Source: Nectonema munidae (Eukaryota; Nematomorpha; Nectonematoida; Nectonematidae). Taken from it: a DNA stretch of 64,000 bases. The position numbers and the translations under genes are program-made. The notes under the pieces are model-generated. The model ran no database searches. It worked only from the letters and a program-made list of their open reading frames with translations, and was not told the DNA's origin. This document shows, piece by piece, positions 1-9,358 of the stretch. The stretch covers positions 300,964 through 364,963 of the forward strand of contig JAUIRK010000179.1 of assembly GCA_030549495.1 (NCBI GenBank), in the 5' to 3' direction. Position 1 is the stretch's first letter. Every line of letters begins with the position of its first letter.

Positions 1-229
1 ATAAAAAGTCTACTGAAAAGCTAAACAAGTCTTTGAAATAATTAAAATAAAGATATTGAGATTCAAATTCAATGGCCTGTAGGTACATACTTTCTTAACT
101 CCTTGTAAAGTATCTATTCTGTGATGAATTGATTGATACTATTAAGCCAACTTGGAAAAGATTGATTTAAAAAGTTTTACCTTAATTTCTTTTCCATTCC
201 TTTCAAACGAAATCTCTAAACCAAAGAGG

Positions 230-435
230 TTAATGATCAAGAAATTTATCGAAAAAAGAAATTACGTTAGGAGTAGATTGGATGGTTGACCAGCTGTTCG
301 AAGTGACTCTTTTCGCCGCGTTTTTCTTGCTTTCTTTCTTATTCATTTCTTTTTTGGAAGAAAGGGACGTATTATTGCTTGAAGAAATCGCCAAATGCAA
401 AGATTTCCAATTCTCTACTCTTTGCATCTTATCTC
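230..435 (-). CDS. Candidate exon of an unrecognised host gene
   Basis: Read on the minus strand, a pyrimidine-rich stretch ending in CAG (TTTTTATTTCTGCAG, just above position 435) looks like a good 3' splice site. It is followed by an open frame giving DKMQRVENWKSLHLAISSSN and then a lysine/serine-rich stretch, ending at a TAA at 230-232. The C-terminal residues are SFFDKFLDH. The composition is not the Asn/Ile/Phe/Lys mixture expected of random AT-rich DNA, which favours real coding. I do not recognise a domain. It could be a terminal exon, or a first coding exon starting at the internal ATG at 427. No partner exon is identifiable inside the window. Confidence 0.3.
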
Positions 436-939
436 CTGCAGAAATAAAAAGGCATTAACATCACCGTATCTGGATTAAGTGTGACAAGTGTCGATTTACT
501 TTCACTCTTTTTCTGTTTATAAAGTTTGAAATATTAGAAAAAGTATGAACGGATTATGATATAAAAACAAATGGAGGAATGAATGGACGCTTACTCCTTA
601 AGACACGATAAGACTATCAAAACCCTAGTTAATAGCTAAGACACGAAAAGTCTAAAGGTCTTCATTTAACATCTTTCTTTTAAAAAGTTTGAAACGATTT
701 TTACAAAAGGAGAAAATTAATAATTTATTTAAGCACTGTTGACATATTTAGAAAAAGAAATTTATTTTGTTAACTAACAAGTGGTACAAAAGGATAATAA
801 ACGCCGCTGGCTGCACTACCATCCATCTTCTAAGCTTTTTGGAATTTAAATGGAGCATATAAGAGCAAGATTCGTGTGCATCCAAATATATTATTATTGC
901 ATTCTTTATTGGTTATTTTTCGGCTTTAAAATTTTTGAG
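436..939. other. Intergenic AT-rich DNA
   Basis: No coding signal or terminal repeat is seen. A short motif (AGACACGATAAGACTATC / AGACACGAAAAGTCTAAAG) occurs twice, around 600-655. Confidence 0.5.
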
Positions 940-953
940 AATTTAAACAGTCG

Positions 954-3602
954 GTGCTCGGGTATGCACCGACTGATTTATCCCACCCTGAATTATTATC
1001 ACCGACTACTCCCGCATCCTTAGCAGAAAGAAGTATTGACGCGTTTTGCGATGCTATTCCTACACACCTACGAAACTGCAAAGATAACATGATTGTTAGT
1101 CTGTTCAATATTATCAAAAGAAATCTGCGAACGGTCTCATTAGACGATTTAACAGAAATTAACATAATGGCAACAACAGCATGCCTCGCAACACAAAGTA
1201 GCTGGGAAGCGGCATCTAGAATGATGGGCAGAACGGGTATGCAAAACCTGTACATCCCAGTACCCGAAAAGCCTCCCCAAGGTAATTTTCGCTTCTCCTC
1301 GTACAAAAAGAGCGAGCAGACGAAACAAAAGAAGGGAGGCAGAAATAAAAGAATTCAAGTGGTGCTGGACAAAGACAAAGGGGCTCCATCACCCTCTCTC
1401 GCCAAAGTCCCCTTGGCTAATGGAACTAATAGCAAATTACCCACAAGAGAAGAAACCACTGGTATCAACAAGTATCCCTTTTCAATCCCTGATGAGGACA
1501 CCTTCGACATCGATATCATAGAGGATTTACTATTTCCTAAGAGTCCTGAAGTAAATAACACTAGCAAAGCCGAAGACTTACAAACAGAAATCCACCAACC
1601 ACTCGACGCAAGTAACATGGAAGGTTTTTTATGGCCAACCATGCAAGATGTCAACGAGTGGCTGGGAACAGAGTCAGAGATCATCACCAAAGACTCAAAA
1701 ACAAAAATTGATACACTAGAAGAAGTACTACAAGAAGTATTTGGCAAACAATTTTCTAACGTAATAGAAAATATCAATGAAAACGTGGAAGCAACGTTAA
1801 CGCCCGAAGAAATGATCAGGACAATTAGGAATAGTGAAATCCAAAGTGATATCGGTGTCAGAATCGTGGCCACATTGGAGTACTGGAAAAGTAAGGAACT
1901 ATTCGATCCAAAAACGTGGAGAAACATCTTCTCAGAGGTACTTAGTTTCGAAACCCCCACCGAATCTCCTCCGGATGAAAGTGGGGAGGCCAAAGGCAAA
2001 GATAAAGATCACGACTCAGATTATGAGTCACAAGAGAACAATTCTCAAAACGACATCCAGGAAGATTTGGACTGGATCTCACCAGTAAGTTTTACTACAA
2101 CTGACAACATATGGAGAAGAAAGGTATACCCAACCTTCGACAACAAGGTAAAATTTAAAGCATCAAATACCTTATGGAAGGCCCCTCCGGATCTAACCAA
2201 TACAAAAGCAAGAAAGATCCTGGAACATGGCTATTTTCCTATTCTAATCTCCAACGCGAATTTTAAAAAGTTCAACAACTTCGCGCAAACACCTACGGAA
2301 CAAAGAGCTATAATAAAGGAAATCGTCATTCCTAACCTAATCCGTAATAAAGTTTTAACACAAATCTGCAAAGCAAAGATCACCTCTCCATGCTTCGTAA
2401 TCCCAAAGAAAAATAATGGGATAAGGTTTATTTCTGATTTCAGCTACACTAAAGAATTGTACAAAACAGAAGAGTGCAAGCTAACCACTCCGAACCAATT
2501 ACACTTAATTGGCAAGGAGTGGAAGTTTGCATTCAAAGTAGACCTGCAAAATGCATTTTATGGAATCAAACTAGCAAAGCAAGTACAAAAGAATTTTTGC
2601 CTAAGAATCGGTAACAAAGTTTTTATGTACGAAAGACTTCCTATGGGAGCAGCCTTCGCCCCTTGGGCGCTCCAGTATGTACTAAAGAAATTAATGGCCA
2701 CAGCCAAACAAAGATCTAAAGTAAAATGTTCAATACTAGTCTATATTGATGATATTCTACTCCTCACGGAGAACTATCATGATGGGCTAAAGCTTGCTAG
2801 CGAAGTTAAAGATTTCCTTCAAGAATGCAACATCTCAATAAATCAAGATAAATCATGCTGGAACCCCAGCAATAAAGTAAACTATCTGGGAATCGATTTG
2901 GACTTAATCAAAAGAATCATAAAGATCCCAAAAAAGATAAAAGCCAAAGTACAGGACGCTCTACTGTTATTAGCTGCCAATGCCTTTCAAGTAAAACCAT
3001 CCTGTATACTCAACCAAAGATGCCTAGGGTTGGTAAGTTACTACCTGGGAGCAATCCCAGGTAACTACAAATTATTTTCTCAACTTTACGACATCACGAA
3101 AGAACAGCCTCTAGGAGCATTGCCATGGAAAAAAGCTTGGGAAGACAGCAACAAAAGCTTCTCAATGGTAGCAAAACAACCCAAGAAATGGCCAATCTTC
3201 GTAGACGCTACTCCTTGGCAGATCGCAATTCAATCAAAAGAACACACATGGATCATCAAAACAAAACAACTCCCAATTCATGTGACAGAATTCCTAGCCC
3301 TCCTCATTGCAATTTCCTACAGAAAACAAGACGAATCCATAGTCTCAGATTCTACAACAGCAATTTGGGCTATGAAAAACATGGGCTCCAAAGAACAAAC
3401 CATCCAAAAGTTGTTACTAAGGACCCATGACACACTGAAGAGAAGGATCAAAGAATCCGAAATTCTATACATCCCTTCAGCTCTCAATCCAGCAGATAGT
3501 CAAGGGTTCAATTACCTTAGCTATATAAGGCCGAGCCTGCGACGGTCTCATCACTTTTCTAACCTCAAAGCGCTCTCTCACTCACGCACTTCCTATGCCT
3601 GA
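954..3602 (+). CDS. Gag-like/reverse transcriptase/RNase H polyprotein of the retroelement (fossil)
   Basis: An open frame of about 880 codons. The first 130 residues resemble a basic gag-like region, ending in a Lys/Arg-rich patch. A long acidic linker (about residues 150-375) follows. The reverse transcriptase spans about 440-690: IPKKNNGIRFISDFS, then FKVDLQNAFYGI (about 526), LPMGAAFAPW, and the catalytic YIDDILL (about 596). The RNase H spans about 745-850, with FVDATPW (about 750), an E in LPIHVTEFLA, a D in VSDSTTAIW, and YIPSALNPADSQG (about 840). The NPAD ending and DATP start are hallmarks shared with hepadnavirus RNase H; BEL/Pao elements share only NPAD. No integrase domain follows. 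This is a mobile-element protein, not a host gene. Confidence 0.75.
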   Translation: MLGYAPTDLSHPELLSPTTPASLAERSIDAFCDAIPTHLRNCKDNMIVSLFNIIKRNLRTVSLDDLTEINIMATTACLATQSSWEAASRMMGRTGMQNLYIPVPEKPPQGNFRFSSYKKSEQTKQKKGGRNKRIQVVLDKDKGAPSPSLAKVPLANGTNSKLPTREETTGINKYPFSIPDEDTFDIDIIEDLLFPKSPEVNNTSKAEDLQTEIHQPLDASNMEGFLWPTMQDVNEWLGTESEIITKDSKTKIDTLEEVLQEVFGKQFSNVIENINENVEATLTPEEMIRTIRNSEIQSDIGVRIVATLEYWKSKELFDPKTWRNIFSEVLSFETPTESPPDESGEAKGKDKDHDSDYESQENNSQNDIQEDLDWISPVSFTTTDNIWRRKVYPTFDNKVKFKASNTLWKAPPDLTNTKARKILEHGYFPILISNANFKKFNNFAQTPTEQRAIIKEIVIPNLIRNKVLTQICKAKITSPCFVIPKKNNGIRFISDFSYTKELYKTEECKLTTPNQLHLIGKEWKFAFKVDLQNAFYGIKLAKQVQKNFCLRIGNKVFMYERLPMGAAFAPWALQYVLKKLMATAKQRSKVKCSILVYIDDILLLTENYHDGLKLASEVKDFLQECNISINQDKSCWNPSNKVNYLGIDLDLIKRIIKIPKKIKAKVQDALLLLAANAFQVKPSCILNQRCLGLVSYYLGAIPGNYKLFSQLYDITKEQPLGALPWKKAWEDSNKSFSMVAKQPKKWPIFVDATPWQIAIQSKEHTWIIKTKQLPIHVTEFLALLIAISYRKQDESIVSDSTTAIWAMKNMGSKEQTIQKLLLRTHDTLKRRIKESEILYIPSALNPADSQGFNYLSYIRPSLRRSHHFSNLKALSHSRTSYA

Positions 3603-4386
3603 AGATAACCCCTCCGCGGAACAATCCTCGCAAGTTCCTGAATCCTTCCTTCACCTTGCTTGCACAAGTGGTCGAAGAAATCGGGATAACATGTTGAAGC
3701 AGCAACGAGAAATCAAGAGTATTTCCAAGAAAATTACGCCGCCTGCGATGCATATAGAGATTCCAAGTGCCAGCACTCAACATCCTGCCAACGTATCTAT
3801 TGGAAGATTAAAGTTAAAGGTTTCTTCTCTTGTGGGTGATTTGCCATTAGTTTTATTAGCCAAGGGGACTTTGGCGAGAGAGTTTCTTTTGATAATATTT
3901 AACAAACTAACAATCATGTTATCCTTGCAGTTTCGTAGGTGTGTAGGAATAGCATCGCAAAACGCGTCAATACGTCTTTCTGCTAAGGATGCGGGAGTAG
4001 TCGCTGATAATAATGCAGGGTGGGATAAATCAGTCGGTGCGTACCCAAGCACCGACTGTTTAAACTCTAGGGTGGGTGACTTTAACTCTCCAATAGATAC
4101 GTTGGCAGGATGTTGAGTGCTGGCACTTGGAATCTCTATGTGCATTGCAGGTGGCGTAATTTCTTTGAAATACTCTTGATTTCTCGTTGCTGCTTCAACA
4201 TGTTATCCCTGATCTCTTCCACCACTTGTGCAAGCAAGGTGAAGGATTCAGGAACTTGCGAGGATTGTTCCGCGGAGGGGTTATCTTCAGGCATAGGAAG
4301 TGCGTGAGTGAGAGGCGTGAGTGAGAGAGCGCTTTGAGGTTAGAAAAGAAGTGATGAGACCGTGGCAGGCTCGGCCTTATATAGCT
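3520..4386. repeat. Large inverted repeat at the end of the retroelement
   Basis: The sequence at 3520-3804 reappears in reverse complement at 4089-4386 with high similarity. Each arm begins at its outer edge with GCTATATAAGG, a TATA-type promoter motif. About 80 bp inside follows the start of a gag-like reading frame (MPEDNPSAEQSSQVPESF). The loop between the arms (3805-4088) is an inverted stretch of the same element's gag-side sequence (GYAPTDLSHPALL, DAFCDAIPTHLRNCKDN on the minus strand). Thus two promoter-bearing ends of the element face each other. Confidence 0.8.
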
Positions 4387-4521
4387 ATCCTCCACCCCAT
4401 ATGCTGTTTCTCTTTGTACTCACTCTCCATCATCTTTCATCTAAATAAAATTTCCTTTTCAATAAGCACGTCTTTCATTTCGGCACACACTTTTTCTCTT
4501 CCTACATTTTAACTACAAAAA

Positions 4522-4857
4522 ATGAGATCAGTTGAATTCTTCTCTTCTGTCTCTGAGGAAACGACTTCTTTCTCTTCCCTTTCAAGTTCAGCTAATTCTT
4601 CAGCAGAACAATTAGATAGAGATAGTCTTCGTTCTCCAAACAATACCCAATATTTTTGGACCCCAAGAAGACAAAAGCAAGGCCATCCTCTTCAGCAAAA
4701 GATAAGGAACTTAAATCTTAATCTTTCAGAACCAACAAATGCTGCAAATAACTTGAAAAATTCATTAGAACTATTTAAATTGTTCTTTGATGAAAAATTA
4801 ACGCAACATATTTTCAAATGCATCAAAATAAAGCTCGATGAGAATTATAGGTAATTT
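4522..4857 (+). CDS. Candidate first exon with piggyBac-like N-terminus
   Basis: The frame starts at an ATG in AAAAAATGAGATC and gives 110 residues: a Ser-rich head (MRSVEFFSSVSEETTSFSSL), a basic middle (WTPRRQKQGHPLQQKIRNL) and LELFKLFFDEKLTQHIFKCI at the end. The LFKLFFDEKLTQHI stretch resembles the helix that opens many piggyBac transposases and PGBD-type host genes. The frame ends at ATAG|GTAATTTT, a plausible 5' splice donor, although the frame also meets a stop right there. No continuation is recognisable in the following 2 kb. It could be a domesticated transposase exon, a relic, or an unrelated gene. Confidence 0.4.
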
Positions 4858-4859
4858 TA

Positions 4860-7079
4860 CCCTTTTTTTAAGTGTAAAATTTTTTTAGTTTCAAATTATT
4901 TAGGGCAAGTCTCCAAAACATGAATTTCTAAGATCCTGTTATGAAAAATTTGACATACAATACTCTTAGCCTTTTTTGCTTGTCTTTTACATATATTGGC
5001 CATTCTTGGAAGCAGCCATGTTATGAAATATTTTTTACTTACACATATGTATATTTGTTTTGATATTAAAAGTCAACGTAATCATAATGATAAAATGCCA
5101 CAGTGAGACTTTTACATGCTTTTTTCTATCGTAATTGCTATAGGTTTTTTGTTCCAATAGACTATGAAACTAGACGAGCAACTAGTTAGGTTTAAAGGTA
5201 ATTGCGAAACTAAGTGATCAAGGTTATTTTGAGGGAACAAACATTCTGAAGAGATTAATTTCTGAAATTAATTTACCTTCTGGATGCGGTCTTCACGGAT
5301 AGGTTTTTAATATCTCATGAGTTGTGCATATGGGGTATGTCAAAAATAACAATAAACCACAGATTCGTTCCTTATATTTTTTAAAAAAAGTCTTTTACAA
5401 GGATTAGGATTGAATGAAACCGAATCTAGATTTTTGTACACACAATATGCCTCTTTGACAGCTTACATACCTCCAAGATATGGGATTCTTAATTTCAAGG
5501 TTGTTTATGTATTGTCGAATCGGCAATTTGGGTGAGATTGAATTAATCGTTGCCACGCGTAAACCCGAGACGATTACTTTATATAATCAAAATAAAGGAA
5601 CGGTATGAAATGCTGAGAGCATATACATTCTATATAACTTCAAGAAAAATAGCCATTTGCTATTTTACTAACTACTTAGACATATCATGTCATAATAGTT
5701 GGATAATTTCGAAAAACAATTGTCCAACTAGATTTCCAAGCATAAAAATGGAGGACGCAAATATTTTATCAGAAATCTATCTCTGAGACTTAGTGAAGGC
5801 TGAGAGCCAGTAGTCAAGTGAGATCTTTGAAGGTACGAAACATTTTATCGTTTTATGGGTTGAATTTCAACAACCTCCTACATCAGGTACCGCTTCTGGC
5901 AATTTGAGAGGTTTCTGTTATGAAAATTGCCACCCAAGAAATAGGGGCACCAGAAAATGTGATCAAAAGGCATATTTGTAAAAAAAACATACAAAATTTC
6001 GATGTCCTAATATCCTTAACTTTAGTTTGAAAAAATTATACACTTGATATATTTTGTTTAACAATCTTGTATTTTGAACGTACTTTCTCGTCTAACAATA
6101 CTGTATTTTAATTTGATGTATATTCTTTAATACTACATTCTCGTCTAACAATACTGTATTTTGATTTGATATATTTATTTTAATACTAAAATAACTTTTT
6201 GACATTTTAAATTTTACTCTCGTTATATGATAAAGTTTATTGTCTATGTACTATCTTTTTATGTATTATATACTATCCCTGTATGTATCATTGAATCATT
6301 TAAAATAACAAGTATTGTTGATATAAATATTTTTCTTATAATATTTTTTTATTTCATTATATAAAGAAAGTAGGAAACTTTCTAAAATATTTTTTAAATT
6401 ATTTAATTTTAAAAAGTTATTTTATTTTATTTCTTGAATAAATTACTCAGTTATAATATGTTTTAAAAAAAGGTTTTTTCTCATACTTTGATCAGAAATT
6501 TTATTGGTACATTTTTAGGCAAATCTTGACTATAAACATTTAATTGTATTTTGGATTAAGGTCATCTAGAAAAAATAATTTTAAAATAAGAAATTATATT
6601 GAATATGGACACTTATTCCTTTCTTTGATTTTCTTATATGTAAGTTCAAATAGAGATCAAAAATTGTTTTTAAAGGTGGTTATATATATTTTTCTGTACG
6701 ATTTTTATCATTAAAAAATAGCCTTGAGTAAAAAGCCACCAATCGTCTGGAGAGGGTTATCATGCTATTGTAGGGTTGCTAAATGTTCCAGTTTTCCTGA
6801 TATATGTCTAAAAAAAGGGAGTTTAAAAAAGTTTAGCTGCAAATGTGAATGTAATATCTTTTTTTAGTATAAAAAACTCATCTTTTACCTATTTTTCATA
6901 TTAATTATTTTTGTTAGAAATACAAATTTTTGTTGTTGACTCTTTTCAACACCATTTTGCCAATATTTATTAATGTCAAAATCTACGCTATGTTGATTAG
7001 GGTTCGTCGATTTTTGATTTGCGGAAACAGTTTAAGCAAGTATACAGTAGTTAAAAAAACGATACCAAAAATTAAGCTA
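4860..7079. other. Intergenic AT-rich DNA, no gene recognised
   Basis: Apart from the tandem repeat at about 6059-6185, I see no coding signal. Short open frames here (for example 5550-5786) have composition typical of translated AT-rich non-coding DNA. Confidence 0.5.
6059..6185. repeat. Short tandem repeat, about 60-bp unit, about 2-3 copies
   Basis: The motif CTCGTCTAACAATACTGTAT followed by TTTRATTTGAT recurs at roughly 60-bp spacing. The first copy is more diverged (TTTAACAATCTTGTATTTTG). Confidence 0.65.
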
Positions 7080-7214
7080 CTGTAAATCAAGTAATTTACG
7101 CAATATTTTTATTTTTGCGAAATTCGGGAGAAGTTTATGATTCGCGAAAATAAAACTCGCGAAAAATTTTCATTTTCCCTATTAGTGATCGCGGGGGCGT
7201 TTTTTTCACTAAAA

Positions 7215-7360
7215 AAATAATTGTACAAAATTGGCTTAATCATATCCCTTCAAATTTTGTGACTTTTCTTAAAATCGTCAAGTGGATCTTTTGATCCCAT
7301 TTTCATGGTAGTTGAATGACTCTTTCATGTCCAAAACTGTCAATCAAATCAAAAATTAAA
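7215..7360. repeat. Dispersed repeat, second copy at 36175-36325
   Basis: Both loci share TTGTACAAAATTGGC, then CATAT..CTT..AATTTTG, TAGT(A)GCTGAATGA-like and CTCTCATGTC-like blocks in the same order over about 140 bp, at an estimated 75% identity by eye. One copy lies inside the pogo element, the other in intron 3 of the RBM34-like gene. The family is unknown. Confidence 0.55.
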
Positions 7361-7488
7361 ATTTTTCAGCAAGATTTTGGCATTATCTGTACTACCTTGA
7401 AATTTTATAATTATATACAGCTTGGAACACATAACACTTTATATATTTAATTTTTTCAATAATCATGGCTACTTTTTAAAAATGTCAA

Positions 7489-8173
7489 TCAAAATTTTTC
7501 AATCAAAATTTTGCCCAGAACTCCCGTTTGATCGAATTTCACAATCATCGAATCTGGAATATTAAAAGCTTCAACTGCAGTTTTAATTTTGTTGATAAAT
7601 TCTTCTTTAAGTTTTTTAAAATGAACAGGTAAATGTTTTGCTGCTTTTGTTCCTTTTCTTTTGACAAATTTCAATCTTTTCAAAAAAAAACCAGCCCAAG
7701 ATTTATTCAATTCAATAGAACCCCCATATTTTTTAGTATGCTTCTATCATAATTTTCAATCATACCCAAAGCACTAGCAATAAGGATTGGTCTATTTATC
7801 ACTCCACCACTTTCTCTCAGTGCTTAATGTAGTTTTGTATACGCTTATCGAGTTCTTCACCCAATAAAAGTGGTTTTCCACGTTTGATACTTTGAATTTC
7901 TTGAATCTCTTCTTCATCAGTTTTCTTTAATAATTCTTTGTACTTTTTGAAATATTCTCTAATCGTCGACTCATTAAGAGAATACTCTAATTTTTTATTA
8001 TAATGTCTTGCAGCCGCACTGTTTCCATGTGGAGAAGCAAACTTTGCAATTTTGACTTTATTTTCAGCACTTATTTTGTTGCATCTTTTTCTTTTGCTGA
8101 CTGAATTATTTTTGACAATAGATTCAACAGCTGCGTTAGCACTTCGGAAATCAGAAACTCGGCATTTGAACAT
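7489..8173 (-). pseudogene. Broken pogo-like transposase
   Basis: Two minus-strand pieces belong together. At 7817-8173 a helix-turn-helix region (NKVKIAKFASPHGNSAAARHY, then LNESTIREYFKKYKELL) is followed by RGKPLLLGEELDKRIQNYIK. At 7489-7710 lies NKSWAGFFLKRLKFVKRKGTK and then a partial catalytic start, MIVKFDQTGVLGK, matching the WDQTG-type first-aspartate motif of pogo relatives. The pieces lie in different frames with a stop at about 7825, and the rest of the DDE domain is missing, so no active enzyme is encoded. The family is inferred from motif order. Confidence 0.7.
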
Positions 8174-9160
8174 TTATCAACATCTGGTAAATTAAAAAAA
8201 GATTCTGTTTCTTTAGATGGAGGCAGATTTTAACGTGCACAGCATATTTCTTTATAAAATTGTTTATATTAAAAGCCTAAATAATAATGAAGTACTAAAT
8301 AAAATAATTGAAAGTTCGTTAGTCAATCACTTTATTTTAGAAAAGAATGGAATTAAAAATATAGCAAAATTATTTTACAATTAGCAAAAGAAATTATTAG
8401 TTACCAACTCATTTAGTCTAAATTTTTATGAAATTTTGATTTGCTATGAAAAATTACATAACATTAATTTACTAAAGAAAAAGGGTGACTATTAGGTTAG
8501 AATCAAGGAAAGATTTGATCAGGGACAGGGATATAAAAAGATGGGGCTCTCCCGATCTTGTTTCACATGTGATTTGTTACAAAGAACTCGTAACATTGAA
8601 ATATGTAACGGCAAAGTTAAATCAACTGTAATTTTATAATTTGCTGTACCATATTAGAAAAAGTGTTACATAGAAAGAGGAAATCTAATAAAAAAAATCT
8701 TAGATTATAACAGAGTGCCCCTATATATTACTACCTAGATTCGTCACTAGTTAAAATTAAAAAATTAAGAGCAGACAAACAAAAATTCCTAAATTTGAAA
8801 AGTAGTCAAAAATGAAAACGGACCTAAGGACAAACAAAAAAAATATTTTAGTACATAATGAAAAATCAGATAATAGCTCAACGCGTTCGTTCGCAAAAAT
8901 AAAATTACGGGAAAAAATTTTTGGTCACAATTCGCGAAAATTTAACTCCGCAAAAATTTCTTGATTTACAGTAGTATTTCGTTTTGAAGTTGAATACCAT
9001 ATGGGCAGAGTTATATATTTTTCCTTAACTTTGATTTAAAAGTATAAATTATAATAAATTTAAAAATAATCTCCCTTTGACATAAAAATAAATCGCCTGG
9101 TTCTGCTTTTTAGTTTTAACAAAAGTATTTACTGAATGAGATGCTTATGATACTAAGCTA

Positions 9161-9349
9161 TTAGTCCCAATTAGTCGTTGTATTTCTTCTTCCTTGTATT
9201 ACTTTTTCAATTATTACTGGCCTCTCTGTCTTTTGTGCATAAGAAGAATATTCTTCTTCATCTAATTCAGTACTTTTTTCTAATAAAACATTTATTTTTA
9301 ATTTGATATTTTTTCCTCGAAGAAGTAATGGCAACACATGACATTTGAA
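9161..9349 (-). CDS. Candidate terminal exon, unrecognised
   Basis: On the minus strand, GTTCCTAG looks like a 3' splice site, followed by an open frame: SLFKCHVLPLLLRGKNIKLK, a Glu/Lys-rich middle (LLEKSTELDEEEYSSYAQKT), and ERPVIIEKVIQGRRNTTTNW ending in D and a stop. The acidic/basic balance is unlike translated AT-rich noise, which suggests a real exon or a transposon remnant. No domain is recognised, and no companion exon was found upstream (higher coordinates). Confidence 0.3.
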   Translation of the reverse strand, partial: FKCHVLPLLLRGKNIKLKINVLLEKSTELDEEEYSSYAQKTERPVIIEKVIQGRRNTTTNWD

Positions 9350-9358
9350 AAGCGACAC

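Larger units (their letters stand above)
940..4387 (+). mobile_element. Partial hepadnavirus-like / DIRS-like retroelement fossil
   Basis: This retroelement copy carries gag-like sequence, reverse transcriptase and RNase H on the plus strand. A terminal region with a TATATAAGG box follows, and then an inverted partial copy of its own gag-side sequence. No integrase or protease motif is visible. The RNase H signatures (FVDATPW, LPIHVTEFLA, YIPSALNPAD) are closer to those of hepadnavirus polymerases than to Ty3/gypsy. DIRS-type elements are the main alternative. The copy is incomplete and rearranged, with roughly two or three breaks. The inverted piece and the main copy agree at roughly 95% over the stretch I compared by eye, so the copy is not very old. 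Family assignment is by eye only. Confidence 0.7.
7080..8971 (-). mobile_element. pogo-type DNA transposon relic
   Basis: The ends are CTGTAAATCAAG (7080-7091) and its perfect reverse complement CTTGATTTACAG (8960-8971). Each is flanked directly by TA (7078-7079 and 8972-8973), the target duplication of the Tc1/mariner/pogo superfamily. Similarity of the ends continues inwards as a run of TTCGCGAAAAT-type motifs. The interior encodes pieces of a pogo-like transposase on the minus strand. A 154-bp derivative with the same ends lies at 43024-43177. Confidence 0.8.

Noticed and set aside
926-1358. Minus-strand open frames opposite the retroelement
   Set aside because: They are reverse-strand shadows of the gag-like coding region and have no domain of their own.
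6059-6185. CRISPR-like array of regularly spaced repeats
   Set aside because: The units are direct tandem copies without unique spacers, in eukaryotic DNA.
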